The notes: a model not told the origin generated them from the sequence alone. Numbered from the stretch's first letter, positions 37,916-47,108 are shown. The stretch is 64,000 nt of DNA from Paenibacillus xylanivorans (GCF_001280595.1 NZ_LITU01000082.1:235295-299294); one strand, 5' to 3'. A program made the numbers and translations.

Positions 37916-37953
37916 ATTATACTATTACAAGTTGTCAATTATAATAGTATAAT
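37916..37953. promoter_or_regulatory. 12-bp perfect dyad overlapping the regulator promoter
   Basis: ATTATACTATTA (37916-37927) and TAATAGTATAAT (37942-37953) are exact inverted copies 14 bases apart. TTACAA (37925-37930) and TATAAT (37948-37953) form a plus-strand promoter with 17-base spacing inside the dyad. A dimeric or tetrameric repressor bound here would block it. The region separates fabF from the XRE/MmyB-type regulator. Confidence 0.7.
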
Positions 37954-37989
37954 GACTACCATGATAAACTCAGGAACGAAGGTGATGGA

Positions 37990-38853
37990 ATGAATCATGA
38001 TGTCAGGCTGCAGGCACTGTCCGCTTTTCTGAAAAACCAACGCTCCAAAATTTCTCCGGAGTCCATCGGATTACCCGCAGGCACCCGGCGAAGAACGCCT
38101 GGATTAAGAAGAGAAGAAGTATCCCAATTGGCTGGTGTAAGCACAACATGGTACACCTGGCTTGAACAGGGCCGGGATATTCAGGTATCTCATTCCGTGC
38201 TGGATAACATCGCTTCAGCTCTCAAGCTGACTGCGGATGAACGGAAGTATCTGTTTTCCCTTGCCCTGGAGTACCATTCGGAGCTTTACATCCTGGATGA
38301 GAAACCCCTCCAAATTCACCCCTCCTTGCAGAAAATATTGCAGGAACTTCGTAATTGCCCCACAATCATATCGGATCGACGCTACCACATTGTCGGCTGG
38401 AATGACGCAGCACGGCATGTGTTTATGGACTTTGAACAGATTCCTGCTGAACAGCGGAACATGATCAGCTTGTTGTTTGAGCGAAAGGAATTTCGAAGAC
38501 TGGCCGTCAATTGGGAGGATTTTGTTAGTGGATTCCTGGCTATTTTCCGAGCTTATTACGGTCAATATGTTGATGATGAATGGTATAACTTGTTTTTGGA
38601 TGACATGATGGACCGATATCCTGATTTTCACACCCTTTGGAAACAAAGCAGTGTTAGCAGCGCCCCGGACGTGTTGATTGAATTTAGACATTCCCGAGCC
38701 GGCAAAATGCTTTTTGATCTCACTTCGTTACAGGTTCAAGGAAATGCCGATTTGCGGTGCAGCATCTACACACCTGCAACAGACACCGCTACCGAGCGGA
38801 AACTGATACGCCTCATGGAGCCAAAGGTAGAACACAACTCTGACAAAAGCTGA
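37990..38853 (+). CDS. XRE-family regulator with MmyB-like ligand-binding domain
   Basis: This 287-residue regulator has a helix-turn-helix in residues 1-80 (RRRTPGLRREEVSQLAGVS, TWYTWLEQGRDIQVS) and, from about 105, the MmyB-like domain (NCPTIISDRRYHIVGWNDAA), a PAS-like fold. From memory, one crystal structure of this family was found with a fatty acid bound, so acyl chains are a reasonable ligand. It is divergent from a FabF-type synthase and sits beside a 12-bp dyad, which supports lipid-responsive control of fabF and autoregulation. The ligand and target are inferred. Confidence 0.85.
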   Translation: MNHDVRLQALSAFLKNQRSKISPESIGLPAGTRRRTPGLRREEVSQLAGVSTTWYTWLEQGRDIQVSHSVLDNIASALKLTADERKYLFSLALEYHSELYILDEKPLQIHPSLQKILQELRNCPTIISDRRYHIVGWNDAARHVFMDFEQIPAEQRNMISLLFERKEFRRLAVNWEDFVSGFLAIFRAYYGQYVDDEWYNLFLDDMMDRYPDFHTLWKQSSVSSAPDVLIEFRHSRAGKMLFDLTSLQVQGNADLRCSIYTPATDTATERKLIRLMEPKVEHNSDKS

Positions 38854-38896
38854 TCCTGCTCTTGCTCGATTACTCGTAATACAGGTTAACAAAAAA

Positions 38897-38920
38897 AGAC
38901 CCAGGCGATGAGGCCTGGGT
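38897..38920 (-). terminator. Terminator of the metNIQ operon
   Basis: GACCCAGGC/GCCTGGGTC hairpin followed by seven T on the minus strand, 60 bases past the metQ stop. Confidence 0.9.
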
Positions 38921-38980
38921 CTTCGTATTTGTCTTGGATCATATGTTTAGAATCATTTCATTTTCAATTGAACTGGGATC

Positions 38981-39820
38981 TTATTTAAAAGCCGGGATCG
39001 CAATATCCGCATACTTCTCTTCAAAGAAAGCTTTCACTTCTGGACCCGCCATACGCTTCGCCAGCTTCTGAATGGCTTCCGAATCCTTGTTATCTTCCCT
39101 GGCAACCATGGTAATGGCAAAATGAGAATCATCCTTCTCCGTAAACAGCGCATCCTTCTTCGGCGTAAGTCCAAGCGGACTCGCATAGGCCGGAGTCATG
39201 GCAACCAGATCGGCATCATCCAACATGCGGGCCAGCATCAACAGATCCACCTCTTCGAACTTGAAGTTTTTCGTATTCTCCGTGATGTCTGCTTGCGTTG
39301 CATTGAAACCGACGCCTTCTTTCAGTTTGATCAGGCCGTTCTGTTCCATCATCACCAGCGAGCGTCCAATGTTCGACGGATCATTGGCAATTGCTACCGT
39401 TGCACCTTCAGGCAATTCTTCAATGGATTTAACCTTTTTGGAATATGCTCCGTAGATGGCATTGTAGATCGGTTGCACAGCTACCAGATTAGCGTTATTT
39501 GCTTCATTGTACTGATTCATGTAAGGTACGTGCTGGAAGAAGTTTGCGTCCACTTCTTTGTTCGCCAGTGCAGTATTCGGTTGAACGTTATCCGAAAGTA
39601 CAACTACTTCCAGATTAACGCCATCTTCTTTCAGCAATGGCTTCACAATATCCAGCACATCCGTCATTGGCGGAATCAAAGTAGCTACTTTCAACGTCAC
39701 TTCTTGTCCGGCTTGAGTTCCTTCCTTGTTTCCCTCCGCCGCAGGTGTTTCTTCTTTTTTGCCGCATCCGGCTGCTACCAGCGTCACTGCCAGCAGCATG
39801 AGCATTAGTTTTGCCTTCAT
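38981..39820 (-). CDS. metQ: Methionine ABC transporter substrate-binding lipoprotein
   Basis: This 279-residue lipoprotein is the extracellular methionine receptor of the MetNIQ importer. The lipobox VAAGC with C19 follows a short hydrophobic signal, and a Glu/Gly-rich linker leads to the NlpA/MetQ fold. Family motifs include VDANFFQHVPYMNQYN and ATVAIANDPSNIGR. It is the last gene of the operon, ending at a strong terminator. The ATG follows AAGGGGTATATATCAG. Confidence 0.93.
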   Translation of the reverse strand: MKAKLMLMLLAVTLVAAGCGKKEETPAAEGNKEGTQAGQEVTLKVATLIPPMTDVLDIVKPLLKEDGVNLEVVVLSDNVQPNTALANKEVDANFFQHVPYMNQYNEANNANLVAVQPIYNAIYGAYSKKVKSIEELPEGATVAIANDPSNIGRSLVMMEQNGLIKLKEGVGFNATQADITENTKNFKFEEVDLLMLARMLDDADLVAMTPAYASPLGLTPKKDALFTEKDDSHFAITMVAREDNKDSEAIQKLAKRMAGPEVKAFFEEKYADIAIPAFK

Positions 39821-39896
39821 CTGATATATACCCCTTCATCATGTAATCTGTATTGTTCTTGCTGTAATTCAATCTTTCTGCATTGCTTGTCCTTCA

Positions 39897-40565
39897 TCAG
39901 GATCTGCGATCGAGCCAACGGGACAGTCTGCTCCCTGTAAATTGAATCATCTGTACCAGGATAATCATAATGATAATCGTAAATACCATGATTTCCGTCT
40001 CGAATCGCTGATAACCGTAACGAATTGCAAAATCACCAACACCGCCACCACCGACAATACCCATGACCGTAGAGTAAGAGATAAAGCTGATCGTTGCCGT
40101 TGTTAAGCCGAGTACGAGACTTGAGCGAGCCTCCACATACAGGAATTTCACCACAAGCTGCAGCGTCGATGCACCCATGGAAGAAGCAGCTTCAACCACA
40201 CCCTTCGGTACATCAAGCAATGCCTGTTCTACCAGTCTGGCGTAATAAGCAATTGCGATGACCGAGAGCGGCACGGTTGCCGCAAGCGTCCCGATGGATG
40301 TTCCAACGATCAGACGTGTGAACGGAATCATAAATACGACTAGCAGTAGAAACGGGAAGGAACGAATGATGTTGACCAGACTTCCCAGAATCGTGAACAG
40401 AGGTCGATTCTGATAACGTTGCCCTCTTCTGAACAGATACAACAGTGTACCCAGAGGCAACCCGATTAACACCGCCGCCGTGATGGAGATCCCCACCATG
40501 ACAAACGTCTCTCCGATGGCCTGCCAAATTTCATGCTGATACTTCACAACGGATTCAGGTATCAT
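39897..40565 (-). CDS. metI: Methionine ABC transporter permease
   Basis: This 222-residue inner-membrane permease of MetNIQ has five hydrophobic segments and the cytoplasmic coupling loop VVEAASSMGASTLQLVVKF, the EAA motif that contacts MetN. GxxR-type residues in PFTRLIVGTSIG match the family. Its start overlaps metN by 11 bases with GGAGG inside metN as ribosome binding site, so it is translationally coupled. Confidence 0.93.
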   Translation of the reverse strand: MIPESVVKYQHEIWQAIGETFVMVGISITAAVLIGLPLGTLLYLFRRGQRYQNRPLFTILGSLVNIIRSFPFLLLVVFMIPFTRLIVGTSIGTLAATVPLSVIAIAYYARLVEQALLDVPKGVVEAASSMGASTLQLVVKFLYVEARSSLVLGLTTATISFISYSTVMGIVGGGGVGDFAIRYGYQRFETEIMVFTIIIMIILVQMIQFTGSRLSRWLDRRS

Positions 40566-41373
40566 CGTAATTGTCCTCCTGACCGCTATGAAGAGAGGTA
40601 TTTCGTCCGAAAATGGATGTATCCTCGCCCATCAACAAGGATGTCAGAAGATCAGGCTTCGGTGCTGGTATGCTGCGTACTTCCGCTTCCGACAGCGTTT
40701 TGATGATCCGTCCCTCTTTCATCACCGATATTCGGTCGCAGAGTTTTCGGGCAACCTCCATCTCATGTGTAACGAGCACAATAGTTACACCCAGCGTTTC
40801 ATTGACATGACGCAGCACATCCAGAATTCCACTCGTTGTCTGCGGATCAAGCGAAGATGTTGGTTCATCACAGAGCAGCACATCCGGCCGGCTGGCAAGT
40901 GCTCTTGCGATGGCAACACGTTGCTTTTGCCCTCCGCTTAACTGTGCAGGATACTGATTGGCCTTATCTTCAAGTCCGACAAATCTCAATACCTCAAGTC
41001 CCCGTGCAACCCGCTCGGAACGGGAGAAGCCAGCGAGTTCCAAAGGCATGCAGACATTGCCGCTAACGGTCCGATTGTTTACCAGATTGAAGTGCTGAAA
41101 AATCATGCCAATGGACCTCCGTGCCTGACGCAGACTCCGCTCACTCATCCGGGTCAGATGCTGTCCATTCACAATGACTTCGCCGTCATCCGGCTTCTCC
41201 AATCCATTGAGCATGCGCAGAAGCGTTGATTTCCCTGCACCACTGGAGCCAATAATGCCGTGGATCTCTCCCTGGCCTACTTCAAGGGAAACCGAGCTTA
41301 GCGCCTCGAATCCCTGATCCTCACGGGAACCACGCTCGTTATAACGCTTGCTTACCCCGTATAATGAAATCAT
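40555..41373 (-). CDS. metN: Methionine ABC transporter ATP-binding protein
   Basis: This 272-residue ATPase powers methionine import. Walker A is GSSGAGKST, the ABC signature is [15 protein letters not shown], Walker B is DVLLCDEPTSSLD, and the H-loop lies in LVTHEMEVARK. It lacks most of the C-terminal ACT-like (C2) regulatory domain of the 340-residue E. coli MetN, so substrate trans-inhibition by methionine may be absent. The ATG follows AGGAGG. The leader (41374-41504) shows neither an S-box riboswitch nor a T-box that I can recognise. Confidence 0.92.
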   Translation of the reverse strand: MISLYGVSKRYNERGSREDQGFEALSSVSLEVGQGEIHGIIGSSGAGKSTLLRMLNGLEKPDDGEVIVNGQHLTRMSERSLRQARRSIGMIFQHFNLVNNRTVSGNVCMPLELAGFSRSERVARGLEVLRFVGLEDKANQYPAQLSGGQKQRVAIARALASRPDVLLCDEPTSSLDPQTTSGILDVLRHVNETLGVTIVLVTHEMEVARKLCDRISVMKEGRIIKTLSEAEVRSIPAPKPDLLTSLLMGEDTSIFGRNTSLHSGQEDNYDDT

Positions 41374-41428
41374 GGGAGATTCCTCCTGCGATTAATCGTA
41401 CATGGTCCTTCAAGAACACATGAAGAAA

Positions 41429-41458
41429 GCCCGCACAGCCGATAACCGGAGCGCGAGC
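41429..41458 (-). terminator. Weak hairpin between the propeller gene and metN
   Basis: GCTCGCGC and GTGCGGGC pair imperfectly on the minus strand, followed by CTTTCTTC. It probably separates the beta-propeller gene from metNIQ. Confidence 0.4.
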
Positions 41459-41504
41459 AATCCTGTTTATTTATAATAAATCATCATTCGACATGAAACA
41501 AGCT

Positions 41505-43787
41505 TTAACGTGAGATATCTGTATGCAAACCACTTGCTTCATATATACCAAACCGTCCGTTGGACGACCCAATATAGACTTCATTTCCAAGCCGGTTCAT
41601 GGTTCCGTTCTTCGCATCCCGGCCACGGTGTTCCGGGTTACCCATCACAACGTCATGCACACGGCCGATCAAGGTACCATCATGTTTATCCATGACCAGA
41701 AGATCCTCACCCATCGGCAGTAAAAGCTGATCACCAATCACCAGGTAACTCCCCTGATTGGTAGGAAATCGAAGTGAAGAAATCGTGTTTTGTGCATTCC
41801 AACGTGTCTCTCCTGTATCATATGCAAGGGCTGTTGGATAACCGTTTTTGATTACATATAGTTGATCGTTCTCCACAAACCCTCGTTCAATCTTGCCGTT
41901 CATTACCCATAGCTTTTTACCACTTTTCGGATCGTATAGTGTCGTTGTAAAATCTGCAAATTCTCCATAATGATCACCTTTCTCCCGGATCAACATCATG
42001 CCATCATTCAGCTCCTCGAATCTCTGTCCTTCCCTAGCAGGGAAGTTCGCTAGCTGTGCGCCTGTGTCGAGATCAAGCAATACCCACTGTTGACCTTGCA
42101 GCATCCAGCGTTCGGGTTGAGCTGGCGCAAACGAATCTAAACGTTCGACTCCGTCAAAATATGGATCATTCACAAGTTGTTCTATGGTGGATCGTTTGGA
42201 TTTCAAGCTCCACATGGTTCGGCCAGACTTTGGATCCGCTGCGACTAATTGATTTTGCTCCCAATATAACACATAAGGGTCTTCTGCACTCTGGTTCAAC
42301 AGTTGATAACCTGTACTAAGCTTCCGCGTCCACAACGTTTTTCCATTCAGACTGTTCAGTACCGTTATTTGCCCATTACTTGAGCCTTCAGCAGCTGGGT
42401 TATCTACAATCAATACGTTCTTCGCAGCAGTAATGCCTTTCAATCTGGTTTGTTTCTTTGGGGTGTACTCCCAAGTGACCTCTCCATCTTTCAACCGGAG
42501 ATGGCGTATACGATCCACGTATTCTTTCTGGTCAGGGTCATAACTTGTATATATCGTCACAGCTTCACGGTTGGTATCTATATATGCTTGCAGCGCACCA
42601 TATCCTGAATTGATCTGCCATAGTTTCTGGCCTGAATGACGATTAAGGGCGTATATGGAACCTTCGTAGTAGCCCCCACTAAATCCACCGTCATCCCCTT
42701 TCATCAGGAGCACATCATCCGTCGCTGCTTGCAAAAAGGTATAGTTGATATCCCCTTGATTCGTCCATATTGGTTTCCAAGGTAGTGTTATCGGCAATGA
42801 TTTGCCTGTGATTTTGGTTGTGAATTCATATTCATCCGAACGACCGAAGCTCCAATCGGACACCACATTGTTTCGATCATCTTGCGGTATATTCCAGCGT
42901 GTTCTAGCAAGTTTGCCGTTCTTATTGAATGTCACCAAAAATTGGGCGTCTGCTCGCTCATATCGCCAGGTCTGTCCAATACTCATCGCATAACCCGTGT
43001 CATTCAAATTGGCTGAATTCTCTTTCCAATCCGGTTCACCGAGCCATTGTTTGACTTGTTTGGAGGTTGTCTTTTTGTTCAACATGATATCCGTCAAATG
43101 GCGTATAGCCAAAGCGGACTGCAATGCATCCTGTTGAAACCAACCATCCGCTACAATGGCTTGCTGCTCTATACTCTGTGCCTTGATCCAGAGCAGTGCA
43201 GGTCGATAAGTGAATGATTCCTTATTCCAGATTCGTGGAGCGATGGAAACGCCATACCAATCCTTCGTCACTGCAACAATCACCGCCTGGTCAGTAAGCG
43301 ATGGACTTGGAGACCAACTTGTTGAGCTTCCCGGAGCCAGATACAGCTTACTTCCGGGACGAAGACTGAAAGTCTGGGGAGTTATAGTCTTCACGCTTCG
43401 ACTTTCCTTGGATGCGTACCATCCGGGAATCCAGAGTTCCCCTCTGCTGTAATCCTCGAATTTGATCCATTCGCCGCGAACGGTTTGTACTTTAATTTTC
43501 TCATTGCTGGAAGTGTAGTACTGTATTCCCATCAGATCAACGGGCACTTTGTTATCTATAACTTGGGTGTACAGGGGTATACCTGCCTCCAAATTCAAGG
43601 TATCTCCCTGTTTATAAGTCGTTTTCGCTTGTGCAGACAAGGCTTGAGTTGTCGAACCGAAGCCCTGTCCTGCCCGTGTTTCCATATTTATATCCAGCAG
43701 CATGAACCCCGTAACTAGCACGGCCGATATTCCAGCTACAGTGATCCATAGGTACCCCGTCTTTTGCCACTTCGACCCTGTCTTCAC
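41505..43787 (-). CDS. Membrane-anchored PQQ-like beta-propeller protein
   Basis: This 760-residue protein has an N-terminal signal anchor (GYLWITVAGISAVLVTGFML) and a long extracytoplasmic part. Residues 55-140 resemble surface-layer/SH3-like domains, and the second half, from about 330, holds repeated blades with the PQQ-like pattern (IYALNRHSGQKLWQIN, LNSLNGKTLWTRKL, DPKSGRTMWSLK, YDPKSGKKLWVMN, YDTGETRWNAQ). About seven or eight copies can be counted. The start is a GTG after GAGGTG. Such propellers often mediate protein interaction at the cell surface; true PQQ binding is not implied. It stands between ykoEDC and metNIQ on the same strand. Confidence 0.8.
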   Translation of the reverse strand: MKTGSKWQKTGYLWITVAGISAVLVTGFMLLDINMETRAGQGFGSTTQALSAQAKTTYKQGDTLNLEAGIPLYTQVIDNKVPVDLMGIQYYTSSNEKIKVQTVRGEWIKFEDYSRGELWIPGWYASKESRSVKTITPQTFSLRPGSKLYLAPGSSTSWSPSPSLTDQAVIVAVTKDWYGVSIAPRIWNKESFTYRPALLWIKAQSIEQQAIVADGWFQQDALQSALAIRHLTDIMLNKKTTSKQVKQWLGEPDWKENSANLNDTGYAMSIGQTWRYERADAQFLVTFNKNGKLARTRWNIPQDDRNNVVSDWSFGRSDEYEFTTKITGKSLPITLPWKPIWTNQGDINYTFLQAATDDVLLMKGDDGGFSGGYYEGSIYALNRHSGQKLWQINSGYGALQAYIDTNREAVTIYTSYDPDQKEYVDRIRHLRLKDGEVTWEYTPKKQTRLKGITAAKNVLIVDNPAAEGSSNGQITVLNSLNGKTLWTRKLSTGYQLLNQSAEDPYVLYWEQNQLVAADPKSGRTMWSLKSKRSTIEQLVNDPYFDGVERLDSFAPAQPERWMLQGQQWVLLDLDTGAQLANFPAREGQRFEELNDGMMLIREKGDHYGEFADFTTTLYDPKSGKKLWVMNGKIERGFVENDQLYVIKNGYPTALAYDTGETRWNAQNTISSLRFPTNQGSYLVIGDQLLLPMGEDLLVMDKHDGTLIGRVHDVVMGNPEHRGRDAKNGTMNRLGNEVYIGSSNGRFGIYEASGLHTDISR

Positions 43788-43895
43788 GCTCGTTCACCTC
43801 ATCTATTTGAAGTTATTTCCATTAAAGACGTTTTGAACAAGGAAAAGTTACTGTTGCTCCAAATATATTTATAAGGTACAAAATAATTACAGGCC

Positions 43896-44690
43896 TCACC
43901 TTACATCCACCAGCGTTGAATTATAAGGGAATGTGATTCCCAATATATAAGCAGCCGTCAACATGATGATAAAATACCCCACAAACCATACATCCGCTTG
44001 GGAATACCCGATCTGAATGTAATAGGTCCGGCTCCCGGCTTCCTTGAATCCTTTCGCTTCCATCGCCACCGCCATACGCTGCGCACGGCGAATACTCTGT
44101 GCAAGTAGTGGAATAGCATATCGTTTCAGGATGCCGTATACATTCCAACGGGAGCCGCGCTGCCTCTTTCCCCGAATGCGGATGGCATAACGCAGCGTCT
44201 GGAATTCCTCCAGCAAAATCGGAATCATGCGCATGGCCGCCAAAAAGCTATAGGCATACTTGGGTGGGAGCCTCCACTGCTGCATGAGGGAATAAAAGAG
44301 ACGAACAGGCTTGGTCGTAAGGCCGAACAACAATCCAGCAGCCGCCATACTTAGCGAACGAAATCCCAGATGTAACCCACGATAGAAGCTCTCCTCGGTA
44401 ATATGAATTAATCCCCACTTAAACCAGGTGGTCTCTCCTTTACCAAACATGATCATACCTGTGGAGGTGGAGATAAATACCAGAATGAACGGAGACGCAT
44501 ACAGCAATAATCTGGGCCATGGGTGACCTGTCCAGCCCAGCAATAACAGCATGACAATTGCCACATTAGCCATTACATTCAGGTTGTGTACAAGAATGAC
44601 GAAGACAAATAGCAATGTCATGAAAATCATTTTTAACCCCGGATTCACCGCGTGAAGCCAAGTCTCACGATGAGGAAACGAGAGTTGCAT
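43896..44690 (-). CDS. ykoC: ECF transporter transmembrane (T) component
   Basis: This 264-residue integral membrane protein is the EcfT-type component of the YkoEDC thiamine-precursor transporter. About five hydrophobic segments are visible, with the two cytoplasmic Ala-Arg-Gly-type coupling motifs represented by AAMRMIPILLEEFQTLRYA and AMEAKGFKE. Its start overlaps ykoD by 26 bases with GGGGAGG upstream. It is the last gene of a TPP riboswitch-controlled operon. Confidence 0.88.
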   Translation of the reverse strand: MQLSFPHRETWLHAVNPGLKMIFMTLLFVFVILVHNLNVMANVAIVMLLLLGWTGHPWPRLLLYASPFILVFISTSTGMIMFGKGETTWFKWGLIHITEESFYRGLHLGFRSLSMAAAGLLFGLTTKPVRLFYSLMQQWRLPPKYAYSFLAAMRMIPILLEEFQTLRYAIRIRGKRQRGSRWNVYGILKRYAIPLLAQSIRRAQRMAVAMEAKGFKEAGSRTYYIQIGYSQADVWFVGYFIIMLTAAYILGITFPYNSTLVDVR

Positions 44691-46173
44691 CGGTTAACCT
44701 CCCCTTATCCACCGTCCAGACTTTTGTGCAATACCTGTTCACGATTTCACGGTCATGTGTAACCATCACAATGGCGGTCCCATCACGCCGCAACCGCTCC
44801 AGCTGTGACAGCATGGCAAAGGTATTGCGCGCATCCTGTCCAAATGTAGGCTCATCCAGTAACAAAATACGCTGTTCGCGCACCATTGCAGACGCTACAC
44901 TCAAGCGGCGTTTCTGTCCCATCGACAGTTGGTAGGGATGCCGCTCGGACAGCTCTGTCAGTCCGAATTGCTCCAGCATATGATCAGTTCGAACATCTCT
45001 TTCTTCGGCAGTTAGTTTGCTGCCCAGCAAGGAAAATCCCACTTCTTCCCGGACCGTATTCGTCACAAATTGAAATTCAGGATTCTGGAATACAAAGGCA
45101 ATGCGATCTGCAAGCTGCTCGGTTTTTCCGGACGATTGTCCTTCCACAATATAATGACCTGTCGTTTTTAGGATATTCATCATGGACAGCAATAATGAAC
45201 TTTTACCTGCCCCGTTAGCTCCGACAATCCCCACCCAATCTCCATGCCATATCTTGGCCTGTTCCACCTGAATGAACGGCGTTTTCCCGCGCCATCCAGT
45301 GAATTGCTGCATTTCCAAGGCTGGCTGGATCAGAGCAGCAGCTCGCTCCTTCTTGTTACCTATACTTTCAGTTTCTATGTCCCCATAACGATTAGGCTCT
45401 CCTGTGACCGACACCTGTGCCTTCGTCTGGCCTCGCTCTTCCCAAACCCCTGGATACCAGATTCCGTATTCTCTCAGCATCTTCCGCTCATCTGTAAACA
45501 CCTGATTCGCCGGGCCATCCGCCACAAGCTTTCCTTCAGGCGACAAAACGATGATTCGGTCTACCCACTCGACAATTTCATTAATTTTATGTTCAACGAT
45601 AATGAGTGTTTTGTCCTGTGCAATCTGTTTCACCGTATCCCATACCTGAGAGGTTCCTTCATCATCCAGCAGTGCCGTTGGTTCATCCAAATAGAGAACT
45701 TCTGGCTCCATGGCCAGAATCGAAGCCATCGCAAGACGCTGCTTCATGCCCTGAGACATGGATTGAATGAGTGTACGATTATGTTCAAAACATAACCCTA
45801 CCTGTTCCAGGTATTGATGGATAAGAGCAGGCATCTGCTCACGTGGAATATTCCGGTTTTCCAGTACAAAAGCAATCTCTTCATCCGTATATGACATACA
45901 GAACTGGGTATCCGGATCTTGAAAAACAATACCGGGCTGCTCAGGAACCTGAATGTCATCACATTTCATCGGAATTTCCACAGATCGTGGAATCAGACCA
46001 CTCAAAATTTGCAGCAAGGTCGATTTGCCAGAACCGCTTGGTCCAAGCAACAACACTTTTTCCCCCTGACGCACAGAGAGAGACAAGCCTTGAAACACCA
46101 AGGCCTTCTCTCCCGGGAACTTGCATCTTAGATTCGTTACACCTACCGCCTGCGCATTCCCCACATCATTCAT
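44665..46173 (-). CDS. ykoD: Double ECF transporter ATPase
   Basis: This 502-residue protein carries two ABC ATPase modules in one chain. The first has Walker A GPSGSGKST and signature SQGMKQRLAMAS with DEPTALLDDE; the second has GANGAGKSS, SMGQKRRLSVAS and DEPTFGQDAR. The non-canonical signature (SMSQG, SMGQK) is usual for ECF and cobalt-type ATPases. The ATG follows directly on the TAG of ykoE, so the genes are coupled. It couples ATP hydrolysis to import by YkoE and YkoC. Confidence 0.9.
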   Translation of the reverse strand: MNDVGNAQAVGVTNLRCKFPGEKALVFQGLSLSVRQGEKVLLLGPSGSGKSTLLQILSGLIPRSVEIPMKCDDIQVPEQPGIVFQDPDTQFCMSYTDEEIAFVLENRNIPREQMPALIHQYLEQVGLCFEHNRTLIQSMSQGMKQRLAMASILAMEPEVLYLDEPTALLDDEGTSQVWDTVKQIAQDKTLIIVEHKINEIVEWVDRIIVLSPEGKLVADGPANQVFTDERKMLREYGIWYPGVWEERGQTKAQVSVTGEPNRYGDIETESIGNKKERAAALIQPALEMQQFTGWRGKTPFIQVEQAKIWHGDWVGIVGANGAGKSSLLLSMMNILKTTGHYIVEGQSSGKTEQLADRIAFVFQNPEFQFVTNTVREEVGFSLLGSKLTAEERDVRTDHMLEQFGLTELSERHPYQLSMGQKRRLSVASAMVREQRILLLDEPTFGQDARNTFAMLSQLERLRRDGTAIVMVTHDREIVNRYCTKVWTVDKGRLTDATLVSSS

Positions 46174-46767
46174 CTAGTCCAGTGCCTCATAATCCTGCTT
46201 CGACACCGGTCTGAGGGAGCGCGTTACACCTGTAAGCTCCAGCGCCTTGGCAAGATAATAGGCGAATACACCCGCAATCAGAATGCTTCCAATGAAGCGG
46301 AAACCGATAAACAGTGTATAGTTCCAAGCCGAGAGGGAATCAATGTATCCGTACTGGTAATCCAGTACAAGCGAAGCTGCCGCTGCACCAATAGCCGCAA
46401 GGCAGGTGACGAACAGATTGCTTTTTCGATACAGAAATGCGGCGAAGAAGATCTCTGCTCCCAGGCCTTGCAACAACCCATACACCAGTGTCGACATGCC
46501 CCATTCACTTCCGAGAAAAGCACTCACCGTTGATGCTGCAACTTCAGCCAGAATGGCTACACCCGGCTTGCGAATAATGACAAAAGCAAACGTGCCCGCC
46601 ATAAACCACATACCGTAAATCATCTGCTCCGCATGTACTCCGAATGGCTTCATCAGGTCATACGTAGGTCCCCATATTTTGTAGATCACCCCGAATACCA
46701 CCGCAATCACAATCGTTACCAAAATATCGGTTAACTTCAATCTGTTGCTGCCTACTGCTGTTGACAT
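46174..46767 (-). CDS. ykoE: ECF substrate-binding (S) component, thiamine precursor uptake
   Basis: This 197-residue membrane protein with about six helices is the specificity subunit of the YkoEDC ECF importer, generally thought to transport hydroxymethylpyrimidine. KLTDILVTIVIAVVFGVIYK at the start and STLVYGLLQGLGAEIFFAAF are characteristic. I chose the ATG at 46767 after AGAGGAAGG; the frame extends 32 codons upstream into the terminator hairpin. The leader contains a TPP riboswitch aptamer (47022-47108) and a hairpin-T7 platform (46832-46853), so expression falls when thiamine pyrophosphate is plentiful. Confidence 0.9.
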   Translation of the reverse strand: MSTAVGSNRLKLTDILVTIVIAVVFGVIYKIWGPTYDLMKPFGVHAEQMIYGMWFMAGTFAFVIIRKPGVAILAEVAASTVSAFLGSEWGMSTLVYGLLQGLGAEIFFAAFLYRKSNLFVTCLAAIGAAAASLVLDYQYGYIDSLSAWNYTLFIGFRFIGSILIAGVFAYYLAKALELTGVTRSLRPVSKQDYEALD

Positions 46768-46831
46768 GTTCTCTACTTCCTTCCTCTGTTTCCCTTGGTT
46801 TATAAAATAAACAATAAAACAAACAAAAAAA

Positions 46832-46853
46832 GCCTCACCGGTTCCCAGGCAGG
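46832..46853 (-). terminator. Expression platform terminator of the ykoEDC leader
   Basis: An imperfect hairpin (GCCTGCC... GGTGAGGC) followed by seven T on the minus strand lies about 170 bases after the TPP aptamer and 65 before ykoE. Confidence 0.55.
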
Positions 46854-47021
46854 CCATACGCACAGTTTACAATGCTCACGATGCTACGGATTAGGCAGAT
46901 ATAGAGAAAGTTGAAAACAAACGACACCATCCCCGTCACATCAGAAAAAATCCCGCTGCACCCAAGAAACGCTGACATTTATCATTTATCCCTTATCCTT
47001 ACCATTGCACACATCGCAAAT

Positions 47022-47108
47022 TCATGTTCTCTACGCTGGCATTACCCAGATCAGATATACGGTCAGCGGCACAAGGCCGCTCTCTCAGCCCAACTTCATT
47101 GAGCTCCC
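47022..47108 (-). promoter_or_regulatory. TPP riboswitch of ykoEDC
   Basis: On the minus strand the order is GGGAGC, GGGCTGAGAG, a variable GCGGC...GCCGC stem, GACC, then CTGATCTGGGTAATGCCAGC and GTAGAGAA. These are the conserved thi-box elements: the pyrimidine-binding CTGAGAG and the pyrophosphate-binding CTGATCTGG...CCAGCGTAG. The final GGGAA is replaced by AGAGAA. Confidence 0.92.

Noticed and set aside
41374-41504. Possible SAM (S-box) riboswitch before metN
   Set aside because: None of the conserved S-box blocks could be found on the minus strand; only an imperfect hairpin is present.
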